This document shows positions 45,852 to 55,055 of a stretch of 64,000 nt of DNA, in pieces. The position numbers were made by a program, and so were the translations under genes. The stretch is from contig NZ_CP032544.1 of assembly GCF_003867075.1 (NCBI RefSeq), positions 1,420,001-1,484,000 on the forward strand, in the 5' to 3' direction. Position 1 is the stretch's first letter. Every line of letters begins with the position of its first letter. The DNA is from Tenacibaculum mesophilum (GTDB lineage Bacteria; Bacteroidota; Bacteroidia; Flavobacteriales; Flavobacteriaceae). Under the pieces are notes generated by a model. That model saw nothing but the letters and a program-made list of their open reading frames with translations, was not told the origin of the DNA and made no database searches.

Positions 45852-46155
45852 AATTTAAAAGTTTAATTAGTTAGTGGTAACGAAGTTAAACTCTTATTTC
45901 CCTTTTTCTTTGAAAAAAACTATAAACGTAATAATACTAAGTATTAATGACTATAATTTTGATACAAGTGTTTTTTACCTATCCATACAAAAAAACATAA
46001 CACACTGAAATAAATGGAATTAAAATAAAAAATCTTATAATAATTTAAAAACTCATTTTATTATATAAAGTATGAGAATACCTTACTTATTTTATGGTTT
46101 TTTACATAGTTTCCTTCTATTAACTTTTTATTTTTAGATTCTAAAAACTGGAAAT
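45852..46155. promoter_or_regulatory. Divergent intergenic region with the second copy of the peptide upstream motif
   Basis: This 304-base region separates the leftward giant-protein operon from the rightward peptide gene 2. CCTTACTTATTTTATGG followed by T's at 46081-46102 matches 28868-28889 and lies 75 bases before the peptide start. The preceding sequence in both cases is AT-rich with a TATAAA-like stretch. Promoters for both directions are expected here. No further gene is seen. Confidence 0.6.
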
Positions 46156-46323
46156 ATGATTAAAAACATTTTGAACTTAGGTTCTATCTTAAACAAAAAT
46201 GAACAACAATTTATCAATGGAGGCGGTGATGATCCTGTAAAAGATTTATGCATTCCCGCCCCTAAAGAAGCTACTACTTGTCTGATGCCTATTAATGATG
46301 AGTGCTGTGGTTTATGGGCTTAA
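46156..46323 (+). CDS. Double-glycine leader small peptide, second copy
   Basis: A 55-codon gene. The leader MIKNILNLGSILNKNEQQFI is followed by NGGG, and aligns with the leader encoded at 28945 (L-G-x-x-L-x-K-x-E-Q ... G-G). The core after the GG is acidic, then has Cys at 32, 42, 50 and 51, ending in CCGLWA. The cores of the two peptides are unrelated, as expected if leader and promoter are conserved and the payload diverges. A shared motif lies upstream and a long hairpin downstream. The gene lies at the promoter end of the giant-protein operon, divergent to it. Function is unproven. Confidence 0.72.
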   Translation: MIKNILNLGSILNKNEQQFINGGGDDPVKDLCIPAPKEATTCLMPINDECCGLWA

Positions 46324-46328
46324 AACTA

Positions 46329-46368
46329 AAAGCTATAAAAACTGTTCAAAAACAGTTTTTATAGCTTT
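46329..46368. terminator. Perfect 18-bp hairpin after peptide gene 2
   Basis: AAAGCTATAAAAACTGTT (46329-46346) and its exact reverse complement (46351-46368) flank a CAAA loop. It starts 5 bases after the peptide stop and lies about 37 bases beyond the end of the convergent PorP/SprF gene. The T-rich right arm fits a terminator, probably used from both sides. Confidence 0.8.
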
Positions 46369-46404
46369 CTAAAATTAAGCTTAAGATAAAAAGTCTTCTT
46401 AAAT

Positions 46405-47328
46405 TTAAAAAAATCTTGGTTTTTTATAAGTATCTTCTCTTAATTTAAAATCGAATAATAGTAAAAACTCGTGCGACCCTGAACTAAATTCTCCTAAGTT
46501 AGATATAGTATGATCATACGCATAACCTATTTGTAGATTTTTCTTTATTTTAAAATTAACTATTCCACTCCATGAATCATCTAACCTATGAGATACTCCA
46601 AATTCCACTTTATTATTCCACAATAGATTTAATGATAAGTCCAATGACAAAGGTGTCGAATCTGCGTACTTAACTAATGTTGATGGTTTTAACTGAAAGT
46701 TATTCTTTAAATCCACCACATACCCTGCTGTTAAAAAACTGTGCATCTTTTCGGATGCTTTGGTTATTTTTCCATTAGACCTTTCAAAATGCAATGTTTC
46801 TAGTAAATTAGGTATAGAAATTCCTACATAAAATTTTTCTTGGTAATAAAACGCTCCCACTCCAAAATTTGGATGTGTTTTATTACTGTTCTGATTAAAC
46901 TTAGGGTCATTAGATTCTACTTGATTTAACGTTAACAGTCCTATTTGTTGAAAAGTTGCTCCTCCTTTTAACCCAAAAGCTAACTTGGCTTTTTCTGATG
47001 TGTTTATAGTAAAAGAAAAATCGGCATAAGCATGTGTTTCACTTACGGGACCTATTTTATCATGAAGTAAAGATAACCCCAACCCTACTTTTCTACTTAC
47101 AGAACTATGTACAAATCCACTAAATGTCTTTGGAGCTCCACTAACACCTATCCATTGTGACCGTGCCAATAGCCCTAAACTTATTCCTTCTTTACTGCCT
47201 GCATAGGCAGGATTAATAACTGCCATATTATAAATATATTGAGTGTATTGAGGATCTTGCTGAGCTAAACCTTTACTACTTATGTTTATTAATAAAATGA
47301 GTAGTATTACATATGCTTTCTTTTTCAT
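46405..47328 (-). CDS. PorP/SprF family type IX secretion membrane protein
   Basis: A 307-aa outer-membrane beta-barrel protein. A signal peptide (MKKKAYVILLILLINISSKGLAQ) precedes the family signature QDPQYTQYIYNMAVINPAYAG and LLARSQWIGVSGAPKTF; the rest is alternating strands with GLGLSLLHDKIG and a final strand ending in FKLREDTYKKPRFF. PorP/SprF proteins occur beside T9SS cargo with type B sorting domains and assist their secretion or anchoring, as SprF does for SprB in Flavobacterium johnsoniae. Here the partner is the CHU_C-type protein encoded 4 bases upstream. Confidence 0.95.
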   Translation of the reverse strand: MKKKAYVILLILLINISSKGLAQQDPQYTQYIYNMAVINPAYAGSKEGISLGLLARSQWIGVSGAPKTFSGFVHSSVSRKVGLGLSLLHDKIGPVSETHAYADFSFTINTSEKAKLAFGLKGGATFQQIGLLTLNQVESNDPKFNQNSNKTHPNFGVGAFYYQEKFYVGISIPNLLETLHFERSNGKITKASEKMHSFLTAGYVVDLKNNFQLKPSTLVKYADSTPLSLDLSLNLLWNNKVEFGVSHRLDDSWSGIVNFKIKKNLQIGYAYDHTISNLGEFSSGSHEFLLLFDFKLREDTYKKPRFF

Positions 47329-47332
47329 ATAG

Positions 47333-48562
47333 CTACTTATTTAAATACAGCCAACCTTGGTAAGGCTTTGTTTTTCCGTCATTAAAATCTATTACATACC
47401 AATAAGTTGCAGCTGGCATGACTTCTGTATCTCCAGTTAATGTTAATTTACCTTGTGACTTTCCATTCCACCAAACTGGATTCAACTCATTATTATTGCT
47501 ATAATTATATACTACATTTCCATACCTATTGTATATTTTCATCTTAAATTTAGGGTATTTCTCTGCTAAATCGGGGATTACAAATTCATCATTAACTCCA
47601 TCACCATCTGGAGAGAAAGAATTTGAAACAGAAAAGTCTATAACAGGGTCAATAGTTCCTCTTTTCTTTTCACATGCTAATGTAAAAACACCATAACCAG
47701 AAACTTTAGCAGTTATACTTTTACTAGAAACATCTATACTAATACCTTCTCTTTCCTTTATCCACTCTTCTCCATTCCACCGTACTATTATTATTTTACT
47801 TGGGTCTGAGTAAATATCTTCTGGCGTGGTCACATCACTCCATGTTAGAGTTAATGCTACCAACTCGTTGTTTGATTTATTTTGAACTTCCCAGAACTCA
47901 TTCATATCTATTAAACCAATATCTTCTTCTTTTTTATCGAAATTAATGTTTGCCTTTTCCCAATTAAAACAGACATAAAATTTTGTAGTTGGATCTGAAG
48001 GAGCAGAAATAGTTACCGTTCTTGGTATAAAAGTTTTTGACTTATAGTCTCCTACAGGAAAAGTAAAACTTTCGTTTCCTATTTTTTGTGCTTTATTATT
48101 CACATAGCTTTTATTACTTATCCCCATGTTCGTTGCTCCATTTAAATAAGTAACTATCCCATTTTCTTCAACTTTCAAAATACCGTTTTCAAAAAATGTA
48201 GTTCCTACTATTTCTATTTCTTTACCTAAATTAAAAACTAATCCCTCTAATTCATTATTGAATTCTACAAACATAAAACTAGAGGTTCCTCTACCTGAAA
48301 TAGCTTGATTTTCATTACCTACAAAACTTGTAAACCCAGTTATTTTGTTATTAGAAAACTTAAACTTTCCATTATTTGTAAAGTTTTTAAACAAGTACAA
48401 ATCACCATCATTTGTAATTGCTCCATAATCATTTATAAGTACATCTTCATGAATACTTACCAATGTATTTTCAGAAACATAAAGAGATCCAATACTTGTT
48501 ACTTGAGCTTTAACAGTCATAACAAAGCACATAATTATTGATGATATTATTTTTTCTTTCAT
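47333..48562 (-). CDS. T9SS type B sorting (gliding-motility C-terminal) surface protein
   Basis: About 409 aa from the ATG at 48562 (MKEKIISSIIMCFVMTVKAQ signal peptide); an upstream in-frame ATG would bury the signal. The middle holds adhesin-like strands (DGDLYLFKNFTNNGKFKFSN). The last 90 residues are a clear CHU_C/gliding motility-associated C-terminal domain: SNSFSPDGDGVNDEFVIPDL, MKIYNRYGNVVY, WNGKSQG, PAATYWYVIDFNDGK and GWLYLNK, which directs secretion through the T9SS as type B cargo. It follows the collagen-like gene by 13 bases and precedes the PorP/SprF gene. Confidence 0.93.
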   Translation of the reverse strand: MKEKIISSIIMCFVMTVKAQVTSIGSLYVSENTLVSIHEDVLINDYGAITNDGDLYLFKNFTNNGKFKFSNNKITGFTSFVGNENQAISGRGTSSFMFVEFNNELEGLVFNLGKEIEIVGTTFFENGILKVEENGIVTYLNGATNMGISNKSYVNNKAQKIGNESFTFPVGDYKSKTFIPRTVTISAPSDPTTKFYVCFNWEKANINFDKKEEDIGLIDMNEFWEVQNKSNNELVALTLTWSDVTTPEDIYSDPSKIIIVRWNGEEWIKEREGISIDVSSKSITAKVSGYGVFTLACEKKRGTIDPVIDFSVSNSFSPDGDGVNDEFVIPDLAEKYPKFKMKIYNRYGNVVYNYSNNNELNPVWWNGKSQGKLTLTGDTEVMPAATYWYVIDFNDGKTKPYQGWLYLNK

Positions 48563-48575
48563 AATTATCAACTTA

Positions 48576-51500
48576 TTATAAAGAAGTACTATCAATTTTA
48601 TACCAATAGTAATTGGTTCCATCAAAACCACATTGTATCGTTATAGAAGAGTTAATTCCTAACAAGGATATACCTAATGAACTTAATCCAGACCCTTTTA
48701 TAGAGCCACCTCCTATTATATTTAAATTTAAAGCTACTGAAAGTCCTATTAATAAGCCATTACCTGCTCTGTTTACAATCACCAATTTATTTCCTAGGTT
48801 ACTATTATTGGGAGTTGGTATTGTTATATCTTCACCTAACCCGAGATTTAGTAATCCTGTTTGTTCAATAATTACTGTACCATCTGAATTAGTAATAGTT
48901 GTGGTGCTGGTAGGGTTCTTAACAACTCTTATACTATTTAATCTTGCTAAGTAAGAATTAATGTTTGCAATATTTGTTTGATTTGTTGTTGCTAAAGTAT
49001 TATTTCCTGCTACATTTCCTGCTAAAGAAGAAGCTCCTATATCTACAGTTCCTCCGTTTACTAAACTAATGGTATTCCCACTTAAACTTAAATCTTGCGT
49101 GTCTGAATTTACAACACTCCATGTTATTCCATCACTAGTTTTATATAATATTCCTGAAGCTGTATCCGTATAAACTTGACCAGCAACACCTGTAACTGTT
49201 CCATTAGGGTTTCCCACCCCTGATAAAGTAGTATCCTGTCCTGCAGCTCCTGTATCTCCTTTTAATGAAGTGATAAAGTCAGCTTCAGTTCCACTGTTTC
49301 CAGCGTCTAACCAAACTTGATAGGCTGATTTTCCGTCTACTCCGTTGGTTCCATTCGTTCCCGCAGCTCCTGTATCTCCTTTTAATGAAGTAATAAAGTC
49401 GGCTTCAGTTCCACTGTTTCCAGCATCTAACCAAACTTGATAGGCGGATTTCCCGTCTGCCCCATTGGTTCCATTCGTTCCTCCGGCTCCAGTATCTCCT
49501 TTTAAAGAAAGGATAAAGTCAGCTTCAGTTCCACTGTTTCCAGCATCCAACCAAACTTGATACGCGGATTTCCCGTCTACTCCATTCGTTCCCGCAGCTC
49601 CGGTATCTCCTTTTAATGAAGTAATAAAGTCGGCTTCAGTTCCACTGTTTCCAGCATCTAACCAAACTTGATAGGCTGATTTTCCGTCTGTCCCATTGGT
49701 TCCATTCGTTCCCGCGGCTCCTGTATCTCCTTTTAATGAAGTGATAAAATCGGCTTCAGTTCCACTGTTTCCTGCATCTAACCAAACTTGATACGCAGAT
49801 TTTCCGTCTACTCCGTTCGTTCCATTCGTTCCCGCAGCTCCAGTGTCTCCTTTTAATGAAGTGATAAAATCGGCTTCGGTACCACTGTTTCCAGCATCCA
49901 ACCAAACTTGATAGGCTGATTTTCCGTCTACTCCGTTGGTTCCATTCGTTCCCGCAGCTCCAGTGTCTCCTTTTAATGAAGTGATAAAGTCGGCTTCGGT
50001 GCCACTGTTTCCAGCATCTAACCAAACTTGATAGGCGGATTTTCCGTCTACTCCATTCGTTCCTGCAGCTCCGGTATCTCCTTTTAATGAAGTGATAAAG
50101 TCAGCTTCGGTGCCACTGTTTCCAGCGTCTAACCAAACTTGATAGGCGGATTTTCCGTCTGTCCCATTGGTTCCTGCAGCTCCAGTGTCTCCTTTTAATG
50201 AAGTAATAAAGTCGGCTTCAGTACCACTGTTTCCAGCGTCTAACCAAACTTGATACGCAGATTTTCCGTCTACTCCATTCGTTCCTGCAGCTCCGGTATC
50301 TCCTTTTAATGAAGTGATAAAGTCAGCTTCGGTGCCACTGTTTCCAGCATCCAACCAAACTTGATAGGCAGATTTTCCGTCTGCCCCATTGGTTCCATTC
50401 GTTCCCGCAGCTCCTGTATCTCCTTTTAATGAAGTGATAAAGTCAGCTTCAGTTCCACTGTTTCCAGCGTCTAACCAAACTTGATAGGCAGATTTTCCGT
50501 CTGATCCATTGGTTCCATTCGTTCCCGCAGCTCCGGTATCTCCTTTTAAAGAGAGGATAAAGTCGGCTTCAGTTCCACTGTTTCCAGCATCCAACCAAAC
50601 TTGATACGCAGATTTCCCGTCTGCCCCATTGGTTCCATTCGTTCCCGCAGCTCCAGTATCTCCTTTTAAAGAGAGGATAAAGTCGGCTTCAGTTCCACTG
50701 TTTCCAGCGTCTAACCAAACTTGATAGGCGGATTTTCCGTCTACTCCATTCGTTCCCGCAGCTCCAGTGTCTCCTTTTAATGATGTGATAAAGTCAGCTT
50801 CGGTACCACTGTTTCCAGCATCCAACCAAACTTGATACGCAGATTTCCCGTCTGCCCCATTGGTTCCATTCGCTCCCGCAGCTCCAGTGTCTCCTTTTAA
50901 TGAAGTGATAAAGTCGGCTTCAGTTCCACTGTTTCCAGCATCTAACCAAACTTGATACGCAGATTTCCCGTCTGCCCCATTGGTTCCATTCGTTCCCGCA
51001 GCTCCAGTGTCTCCTTTTAATGAAGTGATAAAGTCAGCTTCGGTACCACTGTTTCCAGCATCCAACCAAACTTGATACGCAGATTTCCCGTCTACTCCAT
51101 TCGTTCCATTCGTTCCCGCAGCTCCAGTGTCTCCTTTTAATGAAGTGATAAAGTCGGCTTCAGTTCCACTGTTTCCAGCGTCTAACCAAACTTGATAGGC
51201 GGATTTTCCGTCTACTCCATTCGTTCCCGCAGCTCCAGTGTCTCCTTTTAATGAAGTGATAAAGTCGGCTTCGGTACCACTGTTTCCAGCATCTAACCAA
51301 ACTTGATACGCAGATTTCCCGTCTACTCCATTCGTTCCCGCAGCTCCGGTATCTCCTTTTAAAGAGAGGATAAAGTCGGCTTCGGTTCCACTGTTTCCAG
51401 CATCCAACCAAACTTGATAGGCGGATTTTCCGTCTGCCCCATTGGTTCCATTCGTTCCCGCAGCTCCGGTATCTCCTTTTAATGAAGTGATAAAGTCGGC

Positions 51501-54326
51501 TTCGGTTCCACTGTTTCCAGCGTCCAACCAAACTTGATACGCTGATTTTCCGTCTACTCCATTTGTTCCCGCAGCTCCAGTGTCTCCTTTTAATGATGTG
51601 ATAAAGTCGGCTTCAGTTCCACTGTTTCCTGCATCTAACCAAACTTGATACGCAGATTTTCCGTCTGCCCCATTGGTTCCATTCGTTCCCGCAGCTCCTG
51701 TATCTCCTTTTAATGAAGTGATAAAGTCGGTTTCAGTTCCACTGTTTCCAGCATCTAACCAAACTTGATAGGCTGATTTTCCGTCTACTCCGTTCGTTCC
51801 ATTCGTTCCCGCAGCTCCTGTATCTCCTTTTAATGAAGTGATAAAGTCGGCTTCGGTTCCACTGTTTCCAGCATCCAACCAAACTTGATAGGCGGATTTT
51901 CCGTCTACTCCGTTCGTTCCATTCGTTCCCGCAGCTCCAGTGTCTCCTTTTAATGAAGTGATAAAGTCGGCTTCGGTTCCACTGTTTCCAGCATCCAACC
52001 AAACTTGATACGCAGATTTTCCGTCTGTCCCATTGGTTCCATTCGTTCCCGCAGCTCCTGTATCTCCTTTTAATGAAGTGATAAAGTCGGCTTCGGTTCC
52101 ACTGTTTCCAGCATCCAACCAAACTTGATAGGCGGATTTTCCGTCTGCCCCATTGGTTCCATTCGTTCCCGCAGCTCCGGTATCTCCTTTTAATGAAGTG
52201 ATAAAGTCGGCTTCGGTTCCACTGTTTCCAGCGTCCAACCAAACTTGATACGCTGATTTTCCGTCTACTCCATTTGTTCCCGCAGCTCCAGTGTCTCCTT
52301 TTAATGATGTGATAAAGTCGGCTTCAGTTCCACTGTTTCCAGCGTCTAACCAAACTTGATACGCAGATTTTCCGTCTACTCCATTCGTTCCTGCAGCTCC
52401 AGTGTCTCCTTTTAATGATGTGATAAAGTCGGCTTCGGTTCCACTGTTTCCAGCGTCTAACCAAACTTGATACGCAGATTTTCCGTCTACTCCGTTCGTT
52501 CCTGCCGCTCCGGCATCTCCTTTTAATGAAGTGATAAAGTCGGCTTCGGTTCCACTGTTTCCAGCGTCTAACCAAACTTGATAGGCTGATTTTCCGTCTA
52601 CTCCGTTCGTTCCTGCCGCTCCGGTATCTCCTTTTAATGAAGTGATAAAGTCAGCTTCAGTTCCACTGTTTCCAGCGTCTAACCAAACTTGATACGCAGA
52701 TTTTCCGTCTACTCCGTTCGTTCCTGCCGCTCCGGCATCTCCTTTTAATGAAGTGATAAAGTCGGCTTCGGTTCCACTGTTTCCAGCGTCTAACCAAACT
52801 TGATACGCTGATTTTCCGTCTGCCCCATTGGTTCCATTCGTTCCCGCAGCTCCGGTATCTCCTTTTAATGAAGTGATAAAGTCGGCTTCAGTTCCGCTGT
52901 TTCCAGCATCCAACCATGTTTGATACGCGGATTTTCCGTCTACTCCATTTGTTCCCGCAGCTCCAGTGTCTCCTTTTAATGATGTGATAAAGTCGGCTTC
53001 AGTTCCACTGTTTCCAGCGTCTAACCAAACTTGATACGCTGATTTTCCGTCTACTCCATTCGTTCCTGCAGCTCCAGTGTCTCCTTTTAATGATGTGATA
53101 AAGTCGGCTTCGGTTCCACTGTTTCCAGCGTCCAACCAAACTTGATACGCTGATTTTCCGTTTGCCCCATTGGTTCCATTCGTTCCCGCAGCTCCAGTGT
53201 CTCCTTTTAATGAAGTGATAAAGTCGGCTTCGGTTCCACTGTTTCCTGCATCTAACCAAACTTGATACGCAGATTTTCCGTCTGCCCCATTGGTTCCATT
53301 CGTTCCCGCAGCTCCTGTATCTCCTTTTAATGAAGTGATAAAGTCGGTTTCAGTTCCACTGTTTCCAGCATCTAACCAAACTTGATAGGCTGATTTTCCG
53401 TCTACTCCGTTCGTTCCATTCGTTCCCGCAGCTCCTGTATCTCCTTTTAATGAAGTGATAAAGTCGGCTTCGGTTCCACTGTTTCCAGCATCCAACCAAA
53501 CTTGATAGGCGGATTTTCCGTCTACTCCGTTCGTTCCATTCGTTCCCGCAGCTCCAGTGTCTCCTTTTAATGAAGTGATAAAGTCGGCTTCGGTTCCACT
53601 GTTTCCAGCATCCAACCAAACTTGATACGCAGATTTTCCGTCTGTCCCATTGGTTCCATTCGTTCCAGCAGCTCCGGTATCTCCTTTTAAAGAGAGGATA
53701 AAGTCGGCTTCAGTTCCACTGTTTCCAGCATCTAACCAAACTTGATAGGCTGATTTTCCGTCTGGTCCTGACGATGCAACTGAACTCCATAAACTACCAT
53801 CAGAGCTATAAACATCTCCGGAATTAGTATCTACATATAAAACTCCTGTAACAGGATCTACAGAGTTATTAATAGGTGATCCTATACCAGTTAATAACTC
53901 ATTCTCTTGCAAAAGAGATGATAAATCGACTGATTTAGAACTTGCATTTTCCAACTCAAGAGTAAGAATATTAGAGCTATTTAAGAAGAATTTTTCTATT
54001 TGTTGATTATCTACTTGTGTAGTAATCAGGTTTGAGACCGTGGTTATATCTACTAATTGTTCCCATAGCACTCCATTCCAATAATAAAATCCTTTTCCAG
54101 AATTTTTATTAGTGTTATAAACTAATAAACTTTCTTTAATTGTATTATTATTTACTGGTAATGATGTACTTAAATCATTAATATTTAATCTAGGTATTAA
54201 TAAGCCTCTGGAATCTGATTTAATATCTAACTGAGCAGATAGACTAGGTGTTAAGGTTCCAATGCCTACTTGAGCAATAGTAGCTGTGCTTAAAACTAAA
54301 AGTACGAGGGTAGCTAATTTTTTCAT
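48576..54326 (-). CDS. Collagen-like tandem-repeat surface protein (1916 aa)
   Basis: A signal peptide (MKKLATLVLLVLSTATIAQ) is followed by a VGIGTLTPSLSAQLDIKS start typical of large Bacteroidetes repeat proteins. About 39 units follow, each of 37 or 40 residues: DGKSAYQVWLDAGNSGTEAD, then F(I/L)xSL and GDTGAAGTNG or GDTGAAGTNGTNG. The GDTGAAGTNGTNG parts are Gly-X-Y-like. The C-terminal 200 residues are a non-repetitive strand-rich domain (AGQVYTDTASGILYKTSDGI ... GFDGTNYYWYKIDS) with no obvious T9SS sorting domain. It is the first gene of a three-gene operon with a type B cargo and a PorP/SprF protein. It is probably a surface fibre or adhesin. Confidence 0.9.
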   Translation of the reverse strand: MKKLATLVLLVLSTATIAQVGIGTLTPSLSAQLDIKSDSRGLLIPRLNINDLSTSLPVNNNTIKESLLVYNTNKNSGKGFYYWNGVLWEQLVDITTVSNLITTQVDNQQIEKFFLNSSNILTLELENASSKSVDLSSLLQENELLTGIGSPINNSVDPVTGVLYVDTNSGDVYSSDGSLWSSVASSGPDGKSAYQVWLDAGNSGTEADFILSLKGDTGAAGTNGTNGTDGKSAYQVWLDAGNSGTEADFITSLKGDTGAAGTNGTNGVDGKSAYQVWLDAGNSGTEADFITSLKGDTGAAGTNGTNGVDGKSAYQVWLDAGNSGTETDFITSLKGDTGAAGTNGTNGADGKSAYQVWLDAGNSGTEADFITSLKGDTGAAGTNGTNGANGKSAYQVWLDAGNSGTEADFITSLKGDTGAAGTNGVDGKSAYQVWLDAGNSGTEADFITSLKGDTGAAGTNGVDGKSAYQTWLDAGNSGTEADFITSLKGDTGAAGTNGTNGADGKSAYQVWLDAGNSGTEADFITSLKGDAGAAGTNGVDGKSAYQVWLDAGNSGTEADFITSLKGDTGAAGTNGVDGKSAYQVWLDAGNSGTEADFITSLKGDAGAAGTNGVDGKSAYQVWLDAGNSGTEADFITSLKGDTGAAGTNGVDGKSAYQVWLDAGNSGTEADFITSLKGDTGAAGTNGVDGKSAYQVWLDAGNSGTEADFITSLKGDTGAAGTNGTNGADGKSAYQVWLDAGNSGTEADFITSLKGDTGAAGTNGTNGTDGKSAYQVWLDAGNSGTEADFITSLKGDTGAAGTNGTNGVDGKSAYQVWLDAGNSGTEADFITSLKGDTGAAGTNGTNGVDGKSAYQVWLDAGNSGTETDFITSLKGDTGAAGTNGTNGADGKSAYQVWLDAGNSGTEADFITSLKGDTGAAGTNGVDGKSAYQVWLDAGNSGTEADFITSLKGDTGAAGTNGTNGADGKSAYQVWLDAGNSGTEADFILSLKGDTGAAGTNGVDGKSAYQVWLDAGNSGTEADFITSLKGDTGAAGTNGVDGKSAYQVWLDAGNSGTEADFITSLKGDTGAAGTNGTNGVDGKSAYQVWLDAGNSGTEADFITSLKGDTGAAGTNGTNGADGKSAYQVWLDAGNSGTEADFITSLKGDTGAAGANGTNGADGKSAYQVWLDAGNSGTEADFITSLKGDTGAAGTNGVDGKSAYQVWLDAGNSGTEADFILSLKGDTGAAGTNGTNGADGKSAYQVWLDAGNSGTEADFILSLKGDTGAAGTNGTNGSDGKSAYQVWLDAGNSGTEADFITSLKGDTGAAGTNGTNGADGKSAYQVWLDAGNSGTEADFITSLKGDTGAAGTNGVDGKSAYQVWLDAGNSGTEADFITSLKGDTGAAGTNGTDGKSAYQVWLDAGNSGTEADFITSLKGDTGAAGTNGVDGKSAYQVWLDAGNSGTEADFITSLKGDTGAAGTNGTNGVDGKSAYQVWLDAGNSGTEADFITSLKGDTGAAGTNGTNGVDGKSAYQVWLDAGNSGTEADFITSLKGDTGAAGTNGTNGTDGKSAYQVWLDAGNSGTEADFITSLKGDTGAAGTNGVDGKSAYQVWLDAGNSGTEADFILSLKGDTGAGGTNGTNGADGKSAYQVWLDAGNSGTEADFITSLKGDTGAAGTNGTNGVDGKSAYQVWLDAGNSGTEADFITSLKGDTGAAGQDTTLSGVGNPNGTVTGVAGQVYTDTASGILYKTSDGITWSVVNSDTQDLSLSGNTISLVNGGTVDIGASSLAGNVAGNNTLATTNQTNIANINSYLARLNSIRVVKNPTSTTTITNSDGTVIIEQTGLLNLGLGEDITIPTPNNSNLGNKLVIVNRAGNGLLIGLSVALNLNIIGGGSIKGSGLSSLGISLLGINSSITIQCGFDGTNYYWYKIDSTSL
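49230..53765 (-). repeat. About 39 tandem 111/120-bp coding repeats with higher-order duplication
   Basis: The DNA of the collagen-like protein is a tandem array of 111-bp and 120-bp units that differ by the presence of one extra TNG triplet. Variants such as TETDF for TEADF, GDAG for GDTG and FILSL for FITSL mark individual units. The block with the TETDF variant near 51730 and its following units is identical over several hundred bases to the block near 53350, so groups of units were copied together. Alternative frames through the array are long and open but are only by-products of the repeat. Confidence 0.92.
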
Positions 54327-54713
54327 TATTTACTTTGTTTGGGTGGGACTTCTTGATTATCATGTATAATATTTTATTAAATTGACTTTATTTTTTCTTA
54401 AGTATGATTAAATGCTTTTACTAGCACTGTATTAATAGTTAAAAGGTGACACCTGTAAAAAAACACTTAAAGTAAACTGATTTACAATACTCTAACCTCT
54501 TACAATTTAATAAAAAAAAATAATTTAGGTAAATATTACTTTTACTCTTTTTAATTATCAGGTAAATTTCCCTTAAGAAATAACTCTTTTGAATAAAGAA
54601 ATAATTGAACTTTTAAGTAGCTTAATAATTATAAAAATAGAAGTATTAATGAGTCGTCCTAAAATAGGTTGCCTATTAAAAAATATAATTTAAACCAGAT
54701 AAACTAGTTTATC
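54327..54713. other. AT-rich intergenic region between the collagen-like gene and an IS remnant
   Basis: Holds the promoter region of the leftward surface-protein operon. GAGTCGTCCTAAAATAGGTT near 54652 may be the terminal part of the decayed IS3 element whose transposase remnant starts at 54714; I could not find the opposite end. I see no other feature here. Confidence 0.4.
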
Positions 54714-54908
54714 TTATTTTTTGTTGTGTATAAAATTAAGTGTTTTCATATTCAAACCCACGTGTGGTCTTAGATTATTCTAAATATTTATTGACTTTTT
54801 AATGAGTTTTTCTAATTCCTTTTCTCTCTTACATTTATAAATTAAGGATTAATGTTTCAAAATTGCATTAATCCCTTCTGTTAAAGTATTTTGACGACAG
54901 TCGTATCC
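54714..54908 (-). pseudogene. Remnant of an IS3-family transposase (OrfB C-terminus)
   Basis: One continuous reading frame of 65 codons with two internal stops gives GYDCRQNTLTEGINAILKH*, then KCKREKELEKLIKKSINI*, then NNLRPHVGLNMKTLNFIHNK and a stop. This matches the end of IS3-group integrases (YDNALAERVNGILK ... IYNN.RPH..L..KTP...H). Everything upstream of the remnant is lost or unreadable, so the element is dead. Its presence marks old insertion activity between the surface-protein operon and the MarR gene. Confidence 0.8.
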
Positions 54909-55003
54909 GTATAATCATTTATGATTGTATTCCTTTTCCAAGAACTTTACATCAATAACTAAGCATTTTTTCTCTATCTAAGAAAATGATTAGTCATTAT
55001 TTT

Positions 55004-55050
55004 TTTACTTGATATATCAAATAAAATTATATCTTTACTTGATATATCAA
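55004..55050 (+). promoter_or_regulatory. Two palindromic operators before the MarR gene
   Basis: TTTACTTGATATATCAA occurs twice, at 55004-55020 and 55034-55050, a 30-bp period. Each contains the perfect 12-bp palindrome TTGATATATCAA. The second ends 5 bases before the MarR start codon, where it would block transcription or translation. Palindromes of this kind are usual targets of MarR dimers, so autorepression is likely. Confidence 0.8.
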
Positions 55051-55055
55051 ACAAA

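Noticed and set aside
51160..53619. Long antisense or alternate-frame open readings within the collagen-like gene (WKQWNRSRLYHFIKRR type)
   Set aside because: They are a by-product of repeat periodicity being a multiple of three; the signal peptide and the domain start belong to the other frame.
49230..53765. Regular tandem repeats that could look like a CRISPR array or minisatellite
   Set aside because: Units are 111/120 bp, in frame and encode a collagen-like protein with a signal peptide; there are no unique spacers and no cas genes.
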